From NCBI GenBank assembly GCA_964611145.1, contig CAZSYM010000023.1, positions 1 through 33,041 of the forward strand: a DNA stretch of 33,041 nt, written 5' to 3'. This document shows, piece after piece, positions 1 to 7,963 of this stretch. The position numbers and the translations under genes are program-made. This stretch comes from WFQV01 sp964611145 (GTDB lineage Bacteria; Bacteroidota; Ignavibacteria; Ignavibacteriales; Melioribacteraceae). The notes beneath the pieces were generated by a model. The model saw nothing but the letters and a program-made list of their open reading frames with translations, made no database searches and was not told the origin of the DNA. The first letter of the stretch is position 1. Each line of letters begins with the position of its first letter.

Positions 1-30
1 AACGGTTTAATTGCGCATAAACGACAATAG

Positions 31-86
31 TTTTAAGTTTTAATGATGTAAAATAAAAATTGTTACGACTAAACAACGAGGAAAAA
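31..86 (+). promoter_or_regulatory. possible promoter and SD of glutamate dehydrogenase
   Basis: The leader before the ATG at 87 is very AT-rich. TAAGTTTT at 34-41 is one mismatch from the Bacteroidetes -7 element TAnnTTTG, and TTG at 11-13 lies about 20 bases upstream of it. GAGG at 79-82, five or so bases before the ATG, is a good ribosome binding site. The promoter is weakly supported; the ribosome site is clear. Confidence 0.3.
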
Positions 87-1373
87 ATGAGCGAAAAAGA
101 GTTTAACCCTTTTGAAATGGCGCAAAAACAATTTGACCATGTGGCGGATTTGCTAAATCTGGACGAATCCACTCGCGAGTTGCTTAGAAATCCCTTGAGG
201 GAATATCAATTTCTTATTCCCGTTCGAATGGATGACGGGAAAGTGAAAGTTTTTAGAGGATTTAGGGTGCAACATAACGACGCCCGTGGTCCTGCAAAGG
301 GAGGGATAAGATTTCACCCTCAGGAAACAATAGATACCGTCCGAGCTTTGGCGATGTGGATGACGTGGAAATGTGCCGTTGTGGATATTCCCCTCGGCGG
401 CGGTAAGGGCGGTGTTATTTGCGACCCTCATAATTTGAGTATGCGCGAACAAGAAGCCATTAGCCGCGGCTGGGTAAGACAAATGGCGAAAAACGTGGGA
501 CCCGTGAACGATGTTCCCGCTCCCGATGTGATGACAAATGCTCAACATATGCTTTGGATGCTGGATGAATTCGAAGCTATTCACGGCGGTAAATACCCAG
601 GTTTTATTACCGGTAAACCGGTGGGAATGGGAGGCTCCTTGGGCCGTACGGAAGCAACGGGTTTCGGTGTTATTTTTACATTGCGCGAGGCTTTGAAGGA
701 ACTGGGAATAGACATTAAAGAAACGCGAGCATCCGTTCAAGGTTTCGGAAATGTGGCACAGTACGCTATTAGAAAATATACCGAGTATGGCGGAAAAGTA
801 ATAGCTGTGGCAAGTTGGGACCAGAACGACCAATGCGCTTATACTTATAAACGCGAAAGCGGGATAGATGTGGATGAGCTTTTGGGAATTACGGACAGAT
901 TCGGTGGGATAGATAAGGCAAAGGCTGAGGGACTCGGCTATTCGGTGCTTGACGGCGAAGAATGGTTGAAGCAAGAGGTGGAAATATTGATTCCCGCCGC
1001 TCTGGAAAATCAGATTCGTGCCGATAATGTGGATAAAATTCACGAAAAGGTGCGCGTGATTGTTGAAGGTGCTAACGGACCGACGACACCCGAAGCGGAC
1101 GAGGCTATAAAGGGAAAAGGCATTTTCTTGATACCCGATTTCCTTGCAAATGCCGGTGGCGTTACGTGTAGCTATTTCGAGCAAGTGCAAAGTAACATGA
1201 ATTATTATTGGGAAAAGGAAGAGGTTCTTCAAAAACTCGATTCCAAGATGACGGCGGCTTTTAAAGCTGTTTACAATTTGGCGAAAGAACGAAATCTCTT
1301 TATGCGCGATGCCGCGTATGTTATTGCCGTTAGCCGCGTCGCTCGTGCATGTCGAGATAGAGGTTGGGTATAA
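87..1373 (+). CDS. gdhA: Glu/Leu/Phe/Val family dehydrogenase, probably glutamate dehydrogenase
   Basis: Oxidative deamination of glutamate to 2-oxoglutarate, or the reverse, with NAD(P). The 428-residue product has the family's normal length. K71 in GPAKGGIRFHP, K95 and K107 in PLGGGKGGV, and D147 in NDVPAPDVMTN match the substrate-binding lysines and catalytic aspartate of clostridial GDH at a constant offset of 18. The C-terminal half has a Rossmann nucleotide site, GFGNVAQ, near residue 220. I start at ATG 87 because GAGG lies just upstream; an in-frame TTG at 60 would add nine residues without a ribosome site. The next gene follows after 51 bases on the same strand. Leucine/valine dehydrogenases share the fold but are shorter, so GDH is preferred. 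NAD versus NADP preference is not readable here. Confidence 0.93.
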   Translation: MSEKEFNPFEMAQKQFDHVADLLNLDESTRELLRNPLREYQFLIPVRMDDGKVKVFRGFRVQHNDARGPAKGGIRFHPQETIDTVRALAMWMTWKCAVVDIPLGGGKGGVICDPHNLSMREQEAISRGWVRQMAKNVGPVNDVPAPDVMTNAQHMLWMLDEFEAIHGGKYPGFITGKPVGMGGSLGRTEATGFGVIFTLREALKELGIDIKETRASVQGFGNVAQYAIRKYTEYGGKVIAVASWDQNDQCAYTYKRESGIDVDELLGITDRFGGIDKAKAEGLGYSVLDGEEWLKQEVEILIPAALENQIRADNVDKIHEKVRVIVEGANGPTTPEADEAIKGKGIFLIPDFLANAGGVTCSYFEQVQSNMNYYWEKEEVLQKLDSKMTAAFKAVYNLAKERNLFMRDAAYVIAVSRVARACRDRGWV

Positions 1374-1424
1374 TCGTCTCAAGGCGCTCCGTCGAATTTA
1401 GAACGAAAACTTTGGCGAGGTAAA

Positions 1425-4400
1425 ATGTCCGATTTCAACAGAGAAAACGAATTGCAAAATTCCAAGGAAATTAAGTGCATTTATAAAATCGAAAGAGCGC
1501 TGATTCACGGCGAAGCGGATGTGGAAAATGCGATTAATACCGTACTGCGGGAAATTCCTCACGGCTTTTCCCATCCTAAGGAAACGCGTGTAAAGATTAT
1601 TTACAAAGGCAAGCATTATAAACTGAAACCCTTTCCCGAAACCGAGTGGCGCTTGAGTGCCGATATTGTAAGATTCGGAGTGCCCGTCGGTGAAATAGTC
1701 GTGTTTTACGAACACCAAATGCCTCAAGCGGATATAGGTCCTTTCTTTATTTCCGAAAAAAGACTTTTGGAAACAATTGGTAAGCGACTCGGTTATTATA
1801 TTTTGCAGAAAGAATTGGCGGAAATTTATGGCGACGAGGAGATTTTTCGTCAGAGTGGCGAGGGGAGCGAGGAAAATTGGCGCGCCGTTTTGGACGTCAT
1901 ACGCAAGACCGAGCCGAATTTGTTCCACCGACTTCTGAGAAAAATCCTTCATGTGCTTGTGCTCGAAGAAATACCCGGCGCCGATAGACTGATGAAGCTT
2001 TCCAGCATTGATTCTAAAATTTCGGAAAGCTCGAAAAGCGAGGAGGAAAACCGACCCGCCCGCAAAAAGATTATTAACAATTATGATGAATATATCGAAG
2101 CCATCTTGGGACTTGCTTCGGAAAATATTCCCGAACCCGTTCTCTTCGCCAAAATTCAAAAATGGATTAAGGAAGACCGTTCCAGCGATTTGATAAAAGC
2201 TTTGGAAAGTCAGGATACCTCCCTTACCCAGGTAAGCGATGCCATAAGAAAATATTATCACATCGCTCCGGAAAAGTTCGAAATGTCTCCCGCGGCGGTT
2301 AAAGGTCTGCGTGTTTCGCTTTTGCGCCGCTTTTTTACAGACCAAATAGAATTTATCAACATCGCAAAAGAGTATGTTAAAATCACGGATTTTTATCAAT
2401 TGATTAACCGAATGGTTTTCCCTCAAACCAGTCACGGTAAATTGGGAGGTAAAAGCGCGGGGGTTTTTCTTGCTATAAGAATTTTGGAACGTTCGGGCTT
2501 GGCTTCCGAAATAGGCTTCGAAATTAAATCTCCCAAAACGTGGTACATCGCTTCCGACGGCATTCTTTATTTTATGCATTACAACGACCTGGAAGATGTT
2601 TACGAGCAGAAATATAAGGACATTGAAGAAGTCAGGATTGAGTATCCGCAAATAGTGCAGGTTTTCAAAAATTCGGAGTTCCCGCCCGACATTGTGAAAG
2701 GTATTTCAATGGCTCTGGACGACTTCGGGGATAGCCCGCTTATCGTTCGGAGTTCCAGTTTGATGGAGGACCAACTGGGTGCCGCTTTTTCCGGTAAGTA
2801 TAAAAGTCTTTTCCTTGCAAATCAAGGTCCGAAATCGGAAAGATTGGCGGCTTTGTTGGATGCAATTGCCGAGGTTTACGCTTCCACTTTCGGACCCGAT
2901 CCGATTCAATACCGAGCCGAAAGGGGATTGCTCGATTTCCATGAGGAAATGGGAATTATGATTCAGGAAGTGGTTGGGACACGAGTCGGTAAATATTATT
3001 TCCCAGCCTTTGCCGGTGTGGCTTTCAGCAATAATGAGTTTCGTTGGTCGCCCAGGATTAAGAGAGAGGACGGGCTTGTGCGTTTGGTGCCGGGATTGGG
3101 AACACGGGCGGTGGATAGAGTTGGGGACGATTACCCCATTTTGGCGGCGCCCGCAAAACCTAATCTTCGTGTTAATGTTACTCCGCAGGAAATTGTTAGA
3201 TATTCTCCCAAATATGTGGATGTTATCAATCTGGAAACGAACGAGTTCGAAACGATTTCCGTTGAGAAACTTTTGGAGGAGGTGGGACAAAGTTATCCTC
3301 AATTTCAAAATGTTTTTTCCGAGGTTACCGGCTCTATGGTCAGACCTATAATGGGAGTGGCGGCGGATATTGAACCGCGGGATTTGATCCCTACCTTCGA
3401 AACTCTCTTTACCCGCACGAGTTTTCTGGAAGATATAAATCTCGTGTTGAAAACTTTGCAAGAGAAATTGAATACCCCTGTCGATATTGAATTTGCTTTC
3501 GACGAAAAAAGTTTTTACCTGCTTCAATGTCGCCCTCAATACTACGGAGAAGACGAGGCACCCTCGGAGTTGCCCGCCGATTATCCCGAGGAGAAAATTA
3601 TTTTTACCGCCAACAAATTCGTTTCCAACGGGAAGGTCAACGATATTACTCACGTCGTTTATGTCGACCCTATTCGTTACTCCGAAATATCCGATTTTAG
3701 TCGATTGAAAGAAATAGGAAGAATAGTCGGGCGGTTGAATAAAATTTTGCCTTACAGACAATTCGTTCTGATGGGACCCGGGCGCTGGGGTAGCCGCGGC
3801 GATATTAAATTGGGCGTTAGCGTAACATATTCCGATATTAACAATACGGCAATGCTGATTGAAATCGCACGGAAAAAGGGGAATTATGTCCCCGACCTTT
3901 CTTTCGGGACGCATTTCTTTCAAGACCTTGCGGAAGCGCAAATACGCTATCTTCCCCTTTATCCCGACGACGAAGGAGTTATATTCAAGGAGGAATTTTT
4001 TACTCGAAATGAAAATCAACTGACTCGCTTTTTGCCCGAAGCGGAAGAATATTCCGATGTGATTTTCGTTATCGATGTTCCGCATTCTACCGGCGGGGAT
4101 GTTTTGAAAATATTGATGAACGCCGATGCGGAGAAAGCCATGGCAATTCTTTCTTCCGAGCGGGAAAATGTTCGTATAAACGCCGCCGTTAAATCTTTGC
4201 TGGAACGCAACGATTACGAGGAAATTATCAAGGAAATCAAGAGCGACCTGGAAGAAAATATCGATTTTCGAAAATATGCTTTGGAAAAAATATTTTTGCA
4301 CGAGTTCGAAAACGTTTCGCCCAGAACGAAGAAGAAATATCGCTTGCTCTTTTTATTAAAGGATAAAGACCATCTCAAAAATCTGAAAGGCTTTGTGAAA

Positions 4401-4544
4401 GGTTATTTTACGGGTTTGAACGTGCTTACTCGAAAGTCCCTGAATTATAAGTTTACAGACCTTCTGAAAATAGATTACATCACGGTTAAGGATTTCTTGA
4501 CTTTGGAGGAGGAAATCAATTTGGATTACAAGGAAATACAATGA
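1425..4544 (+). CDS. PEP synthase-like ATP-grasp protein lacking the phosphohistidine and PEP domains
   Basis: The 1039-residue protein contains the N-terminal ATP-grasp (PPDK_N) domain of PEP synthase / pyruvate phosphate dikinase. Visible blocks are HGKLGGKSAGVFLA near 336-349, RSSSLMEDQLGAAFSGKY at 442-459, and the domain end LLQCRPQ at 699-705. No swivelling phosphohistidine domain (GGxTSHxA type) or C-terminal PEP/pyruvate barrel follows, so the two-step PEP-forming reaction cannot be completed by this chain alone. Residues ~1-140 resemble the sensor-like N-terminal segment seen in similar large proteins and some histidine kinases. After the ATP-grasp comes a block GPGRWGSRGD (784-793) and GTHFFQDLAEAQ, which I recall from uncharacterised PEP/pyruvate-binding proteins. 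The stop overlaps the next start (ATGA), implying translational coupling to the HisH-like gene. The substrate is unknown; 'phosphoenolpyruvate synthase' would be an over-annotation. Confidence 0.82.
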   Translation: MSDFNRENELQNSKEIKCIYKIERALIHGEADVENAINTVLREIPHGFSHPKETRVKIIYKGKHYKLKPFPETEWRLSADIVRFGVPVGEIVVFYEHQMPQADIGPFFISEKRLLETIGKRLGYYILQKELAEIYGDEEIFRQSGEGSEENWRAVLDVIRKTEPNLFHRLLRKILHVLVLEEIPGADRLMKLSSIDSKISESSKSEEENRPARKKIINNYDEYIEAILGLASENIPEPVLFAKIQKWIKEDRSSDLIKALESQDTSLTQVSDAIRKYYHIAPEKFEMSPAAVKGLRVSLLRRFFTDQIEFINIAKEYVKITDFYQLINRMVFPQTSHGKLGGKSAGVFLAIRILERSGLASEIGFEIKSPKTWYIASDGILYFMHYNDLEDVYEQKYKDIEEVRIEYPQIVQVFKNSEFPPDIVKGISMALDDFGDSPLIVRSSSLMEDQLGAAFSGKYKSLFLANQGPKSERLAALLDAIAEVYASTFGPDPIQYRAERGLLDFHEEMGIMIQEVVGTRVGKYYFPAFAGVAFSNNEFRWSPRIKREDGLVRLVPGLGTRAVDRVGDDYPILAAPAKPNLRVNVTPQEIVRYSPKYVDVINLETNEFETISVEKLLEEVGQSYPQFQNVFSEVTGSMVRPIMGVAADIEPRDLIPTFETLFTRTSFLEDINLVLKTLQEKLNTPVDIEFAFDEKSFYLLQCRPQYYGEDEAPSELPADYPEEKIIFTANKFVSNGKVNDITHVVYVDPIRYSEISDFSRLKEIGRIVGRLNKILPYRQFVLMGPGRWGSRGDIKLGVSVTYSDINNTAMLIEIARKKGNYVPDLSFGTHFFQDLAEAQIRYLPLYPDDEGVIFKEEFFTRNENQLTRFLPEAEEYSDVIFVIDVPHSTGGDVLKILMNADAEKAMAILSSERENVRINAAVKSLLERNDYEEIIKEIKSDLEENIDFRKYALEKIFLHEFENVSPRTKKKYRLLFLLKDKDHLKNLKGFVKGYFTGLNVLTRKSLNYKFTDLLKIDYITVKDFLTLEEEINLDYKEIQ

Positions 4545-5125
4545 TTGCAATTGTGAATCTTAATGCGGATTACGAAAAATTGATTGAAGTCGTCGAGAAA
4601 GTGGGCGAGAAAGTCGTGCTGACTCGCGACGAAAGGGAAATTCTAAAGGCGGATAAGCTGATTATTCCCGGAAGCGGCGTTGCGTATTCCGCTATCAAAA
4701 GATTGAATCTTTTTAACCTGAGTGGCGCCATTAAGTTGTTTGGCAAACCGATTCTTGGAATCAGTTTGGGTATGGAAATCCTTTGCGAATTTTCGGACGA
4801 GGGGGATGTGTTTTGTTTGGGACTAATACCCGGGCGCGTGCAGAAATTGGAACGTTCGAAGGATAGCGAACCATTGGAATATTTCTCGTCCATCATTATC
4901 GAAGAAAAAACTCCCTTGACCGATGGCATAAACCCGAACGATGAATTCTATTTTAGACATGCATATTACGTTCCCAAAGGGAAAGAAACTGTAGCTGTCG
5001 TGAGCGATAAATCGAATATTTCCGCTGTAATCAAAAATGGCAATTATTACGGGGTGCAGTTTTTCCCGGAGCGTTCGGGCGAAGCGGGCGAAAAAATACT
5101 TAGGAATTTTGTCGAAAAATGTTAA
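4541..5125 (+). CDS. HisH-like class I amidotransferase with the Cys-His catalytic pair lost
   Basis: The 194-residue product aligns along its whole length with HisH, the glutaminase subunit of imidazole glycerol phosphate synthase. Shared blocks are KLIIPGSGVA, KPILGISLGMEIL, FYFRHAYYVP and YYGVQFFPERSGEAGEKIL. The nucleophile elbow GICLGMQ reads GISLGME, so the catalytic Cys is Ser75 (codon AGT at 4763). The triad His in QFHPE is Phe175 (codon TTC at 5063); the triad Glu is kept as Glu177. The N-terminal GxGNL motif of HisH is also absent. Glutamine hydrolysis is therefore not expected. No hisF or other histidine gene is nearby. It starts inside the stop of the ATP-grasp gene (4-base overlap), so the two are probably made together. 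Possible roles include a structural or regulatory pseudoenzyme. HisH ancestry is confident; function is unknown. Confidence 0.85.
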   Translation: MIAIVNLNADYEKLIEVVEKVGEKVVLTRDEREILKADKLIIPGSGVAYSAIKRLNLFNLSGAIKLFGKPILGISLGMEILCEFSDEGDVFCLGLIPGRVQKLERSKDSEPLEYFSSIIIEEKTPLTDGINPNDEFYFRHAYYVPKGKETVAVVSDKSNISAVIKNGNYYGVQFFPERSGEAGEKILRNFVEKC

Positions 5126-5229
5126 CGCTTTCAAGGTTACACTTCTTTTGTTTTAATATCGTTTGATTTTGTTAAACTCAATGTTGCTTTTAGGCGGGGC
5201 GAGGAATAAATTTGTAAGCTTAAATTCGG

Positions 5230-5682
5230 ATGAATGAGCAAGTAAAAAATATTACCCTAAATCGCAAGGCGCGTCACGAATACTTCGTTCTGCAAACGTT
5301 CGAAGCGGGAATTGTTTTGCAAGGCACGGAAGTAAAAGCATTGAGACAAGGACGAGCAAATTTAAGCGATAGCTATGCCGTGATTAAGGATGGCGAGGTT
5401 TGGCTTGTGAATGCTTATATCGGAGAGTATGACCAAGGGAATATTAACAATCACGACCCCCTACGCAAACGGAAACTTTTGCTTCATAAAAGCGAAATAA
5501 GAAAAATAATCCGAGCCGTGCAGGAAAAAGGCAATACTCTTGTGCCTTTGAGAATGTATTTCAAGCGCGGTATTGCAAAAGTGGAGCTCGCCGTTGCAAA
5601 AGGGAAAAAGGTTTACGACAAAAGGCATGATATTGCCAAGCGCGATGCCGAACGGGAAATGGAAAGAAGAATTAAATTATAG
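5230..5682 (+). CDS. smpB: SsrA-binding protein SmpB (trans-translation)
   Basis: SmpB binds tmRNA and delivers it to stalled ribosomes. The 150 residues match the normal size. Conserved blocks are EAGIVLQGTEVKALRQGRAN, YDQGNINNHDP.R.RKLLLHK, and the basic C-terminal tail KGKKVYDKRHD that enters the mRNA channel. The only good start is ATG 5230, which lacks a strong Shine-Dalgarno. A 104-base AT-rich gap separates it from the HisH-like gene, so it may begin its own transcript. tyrS follows 10 bases after the stop. The tmRNA gene (ssrA) itself is not in the window. Confidence 0.96.
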   Translation: MNEQVKNITLNRKARHEYFVLQTFEAGIVLQGTEVKALRQGRANLSDSYAVIKDGEVWLVNAYIGEYDQGNINNHDPLRKRKLLLHKSEIRKIIRAVQEKGNTLVPLRMYFKRGIAKVELAVAKGKKVYDKRHDIAKRDAEREMERRIKL

Positions 5683-5685
5683 GAG
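5681..5685 (+). promoter_or_regulatory. ribosome binding site that fixes the tyrS start
   Basis: AGGAG overlaps the smpB stop codon (TAG 5680-5682) and lies 7 bases before TTG 5693. This spacing selects TTG 5693 as the tyrS start over in-frame codons inside smpB, and suggests smpB-tyrS translational coupling. Confidence 0.75.
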
Positions 5686-5692
5686 AGCGAAA

Positions 5693-6931
5693 TTGAGCGA
5701 CAATACTTTTTTACCGGTGGAAGAACAATTGGAAATCATTAAGAGAGGTGCATCGGATATAATTCCGTTGGAGGAACTGAAAGAAAAATTGGAAAAGTCT
5801 CGTAAAGAGAACAAGCCTTTGAATATAAAGCTCGGTTGCGACCCCACTCGTCCCGATTTGCATCTGGGGCATTCTGTCGTTCTTAGGAAACTGAGACAGT
5901 TTCAAGAGTTGGGACATCAAGCTATTTTGATTATCGGCGATTTTACCGCCATGATTGGCGATCCGTCGGGAAGGAATCAAACGAGACCCCCTCTTTCTTT
6001 CGAGGAAGCTCGTGAAAATGCGCAATCGTATTGGGAGCAGGCTTCGAAAATTCTTGACCCGGAGAAAACAAAAATTGTTTATAATTCCGACTGGCTTGGT
6101 AAAATGTCGTTCGAAGATGTTATTAAACTTGCTTCCAAATATACCATTGCCCGAATGTTGGAAAGGGACGATTTTACAAAACGGTTTAAAAAGGGTATTC
6201 CCATTAGTATTCACGAAATTCTTTATCCCTTGGCGCAGGCGATGGATTCCGTTGCCATTGAAAGCGATGTGGAACTCGGAGGTACGGACCAGACTTTCAA
6301 TCTGCTTGTAGGCAGAGATATTCAAAGAGAATACGGACAAGAACCGCAAGTCATTTTGACCATGCCTTTGCTCGTGGGTACCGACGGAACGGAAAAAATG
6401 AGTAAGTCTTATGACAATTACATCGGGATAGACGAATCCCCGCGGGAAATTTACGGTAAGACTCTTTCCATTCCCGACGAGTTGATTTATCCTTATTACG
6501 AATTAGCGACGGATGTCTCCTTGGAGGAATTGAGCAAAATAAAGGAACAATTGACCGACGGAAAAACAAATCCGCGGGATCTGAAACGGGCGCTTGCGCG
6601 CAAACTTGTCGAAATGTATCATTCCAAGGAAGAAGCCCTGAAAGCAGAGGAAGAATTCGACAAGATTTTTGTCAAAAAAGATGTACCGGACGAACTGCCC
6701 GAATTTACGGTTGAAGAAATTGTTAACGGTGGCATAGGTATAATAGATTTGATTATGAAAGTTGGATTTGCCCCTTCCCGCGCCGAAGCGCGGAGACTTG
6801 TACAGCAGGGCGGCGTGAGCATTGACGGTGAGAAAATCCTTGATTTCAAACATATCGTTGCTCGCAACGATGAATTTGTACTTAAAGTTGGAAAAAGAAA
6901 GTTCGCAAAAATTTTACCTAAGGAGAATTAA
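5693..6931 (+). CDS. tyrS: tyrosyl-tRNA synthetase
   Basis: Class I aminoacyl-tRNA synthetase charging tRNA-Tyr. The 412-residue product starts at TTG 5693, chosen for the AGGAG seven bases upstream; the open frame continues back into smpB but that part does not resemble TyrS. The HIGH-type motif is HLGH (57-60) within CDPTRPDLHLGHS, and the KMSKS motif is intact at 235-239. A C-terminal S4 RNA-binding domain occupies about 345-410 (APSRAEARRLVQQGGVSIDG). The segment IGDFTAMIGDPSGR is typical of the TyrS subgroup with the compact catalytic domain. It sits between smpB and the arginine decarboxylase gene, which begins one base after its stop. Confidence 0.95.
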   Translation: MSDNTFLPVEEQLEIIKRGASDIIPLEELKEKLEKSRKENKPLNIKLGCDPTRPDLHLGHSVVLRKLRQFQELGHQAILIIGDFTAMIGDPSGRNQTRPPLSFEEARENAQSYWEQASKILDPEKTKIVYNSDWLGKMSFEDVIKLASKYTIARMLERDDFTKRFKKGIPISIHEILYPLAQAMDSVAIESDVELGGTDQTFNLLVGRDIQREYGQEPQVILTMPLLVGTDGTEKMSKSYDNYIGIDESPREIYGKTLSIPDELIYPYYELATDVSLEELSKIKEQLTDGKTNPRDLKRALARKLVEMYHSKEEALKAEEEFDKIFVKKDVPDELPEFTVEEIVNGGIGIIDLIMKVGFAPSRAEARRLVQQGGVSIDGEKILDFKHIVARNDEFVLKVGKRKFAKILPKEN

Positions 6932-6932
6932 A

Positions 6933-7478
6933 ATGTACGTACCGACAAAAATATTTTTCACTAAAGGGGTCGGAAAGCACCGAGAATATTTGGCTTCCTT
7001 CGAGTTGGCTTTGCGAGATGCGCGGATTGAAAAATACAATATTGTTTCCGTTAGTAGTATTTTCCCCGTGGGATGTAAGAAAGTGGGAATTGAAGAAGGG
7101 CTTGCCGAATTAAAACCCGGTCAGATTATTCATGCCGTAATGGCAAGAAACGCCACTAACGAACCGAACAGATTGATTGCCGCATCCTTGGGCGTGGCAA
7201 TACCGGCGGATAAATCGATGTACGGTTACCTTTCCGAACATCATCCCTACGGCGAAACGGGTCGCTATGCGGGAGATTATGCCGAGGATTTGGCAGCGAG
7301 TATGCTTGCAACTACCTTGGGAATTGATTTTGACCCGGATAAAGCTTGGAATGAAAAGGAACAGGTGTTCAAAATGTCGGGGAAAATAGTTCGTACGTTT
7401 AACATTACTCAATCCGCTCGTGGGGATAAAGACGGACTTTGGACAACGGTCGTAGCCGCGGCAATACTTTTGCCTTGA
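6933..7478 (+). CDS. pdaD: pyruvoyl-dependent arginine decarboxylase
   Basis: Converts arginine to agmatine, the first step of one polyamine route, using a pyruvoyl group made by self-cleavage instead of PLP. The 181-residue proenzyme contains SVSSIFP; cleavage is expected between Ser41 and Ser42, with Ser42 becoming the pyruvoyl residue. Glu102 in YGYLSEHHPYGET corresponds to the glutamate needed for catalysis in the Methanocaldococcus enzyme. AGGAG at 6921-6925, seven bases before ATG 6933, fixes the start; the frame is open upstream inside tyrS but is not part of this gene. It is probably cotranscribed with tyrS. No agmatinase or agmatine ureohydrolase is visible nearby. The family is common in archaea and known in Chlorobi-related bacteria. 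Confidence 0.92.
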   Translation: MYVPTKIFFTKGVGKHREYLASFELALRDARIEKYNIVSVSSIFPVGCKKVGIEEGLAELKPGQIIHAVMARNATNEPNRLIAASLGVAIPADKSMYGYLSEHHPYGETGRYAGDYAEDLAASMLATTLGIDFDPDKAWNEKEQVFKMSGKIVRTFNITQSARGDKDGLWTTVVAAAILLP

Positions 7479-7510
7479 TTGTAGAATTGTGGTGTGTCGA
7501 GGAGAATTTA

Positions 7511-7921
7511 TTATCGTTTGATTTCCAAGCGTGTGATTAAACCGTCCGAGGTTTTTTCGTAAGTTAATTTGTCCACGAAGGCTTTCATTATATGTATTCC
7601 TCGCCCGTGTTCCTTCATTATGTTTTCCGGTGTGGTCGGGTCGGGAATTATTGTCGGATCAAAGCCTTGTCCCTCGTCCTTTAATTCTACTCGTATTGTT
7701 TCGGCATCTATTTCAATCCTTATTTGCACTTCCTTGTTCGGGTCGGAATTGTTGCCGTGTTTTATGCAGTTCGATGCGGCTTCGGAGAGCGCCAACAAAA
7801 GCAAATTCAATTTTTTTTCGGGAAGATTCAAAGGAGAGAAAATTTCATTAAAGTAGTTTTCGATTTTAGGTAAATTTTCCGGTGTGCTTTTGAACTTATT
7901 TTCGTAACTTTTTCTCTCCAC
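7511..7921 (-). CDS. RsbW-like anti-sigma factor / HATPase-fold serine kinase
   Basis: A stand-alone GHKL ATPase domain of 136 residues, like RsbW/SpoIIAB anti-sigma kinases. The N-box is E47-A-A-S-N51 followed by KHGN, the G1 box is DEGQGFD (82-88), and the G2 box is HGRGIHIM (105-112). There is no sensor or phosphoacceptor histidine domain, so it is not a two-component kinase. The start is GTG 7921, with AAGGGG in the leader. It is last in a minus-strand run after the outer-membrane protein gene (42-base gap). No STAS antagonist or sigma factor lies beside it, so partner and target are unknown; general stress or surface-related control is only a guess. Confidence 0.85.
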   Translation of the reverse strand: MERKSYENKFKSTPENLPKIENYFNEIFSPLNLPEKKLNLLLLALSEAASNCIKHGNNSDPNKEVQIRIEIDAETIRVELKDEGQGFDPTIIPDPTTPENIMKEHGRGIHIMKAFVDKLTYEKTSDGLITRLEIKR

Positions 7922-7963
7922 GAAAGCCCCTTACAAAATTTTCAAATTCTTTTAATTAAAATC

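Noticed and set aside
60..86. TTG 60 as the glutamate dehydrogenase start
   Set aside because: No ribosome site before it; ATG 87 has GAGG at the right distance and gives the usual N-terminus.
153..1382. Long open frame antisense to glutamate dehydrogenase (409 codons)
   Set aside because: It mirrors the codon use of the real gene, has no ribosome site or recognisable domain, and the sense strand is a certain GDH.
2706..4301. 531-codon antisense frame inside the ATP-grasp gene
   Set aside because: Low-complexity Asn/Phe/His-rich translation without motifs; the plus-strand gene has clear conserved blocks.
1425..4544. Annotating this gene as phosphoenolpyruvate synthase
   Set aside because: Phosphohistidine and PEP-binding domains are absent after the ATP-grasp domain, so the reaction name is not supported.
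4541..5125. Annotating this gene as functional hisH
   Set aside because: Catalytic Cys and His are Ser and Phe, and there is no histidine operon context.
5573..5692. N-terminal extension of tyrS into smpB
   Set aside because: The extension resembles no TyrS sequence; AGGAG 5681-5685 with TTG 5693 gives the expected protein.
6822..6932. N-terminal extension of the arginine decarboxylase into tyrS
   Set aside because: ATG 6933 has an AGGAG site and gives the normal proenzyme length.
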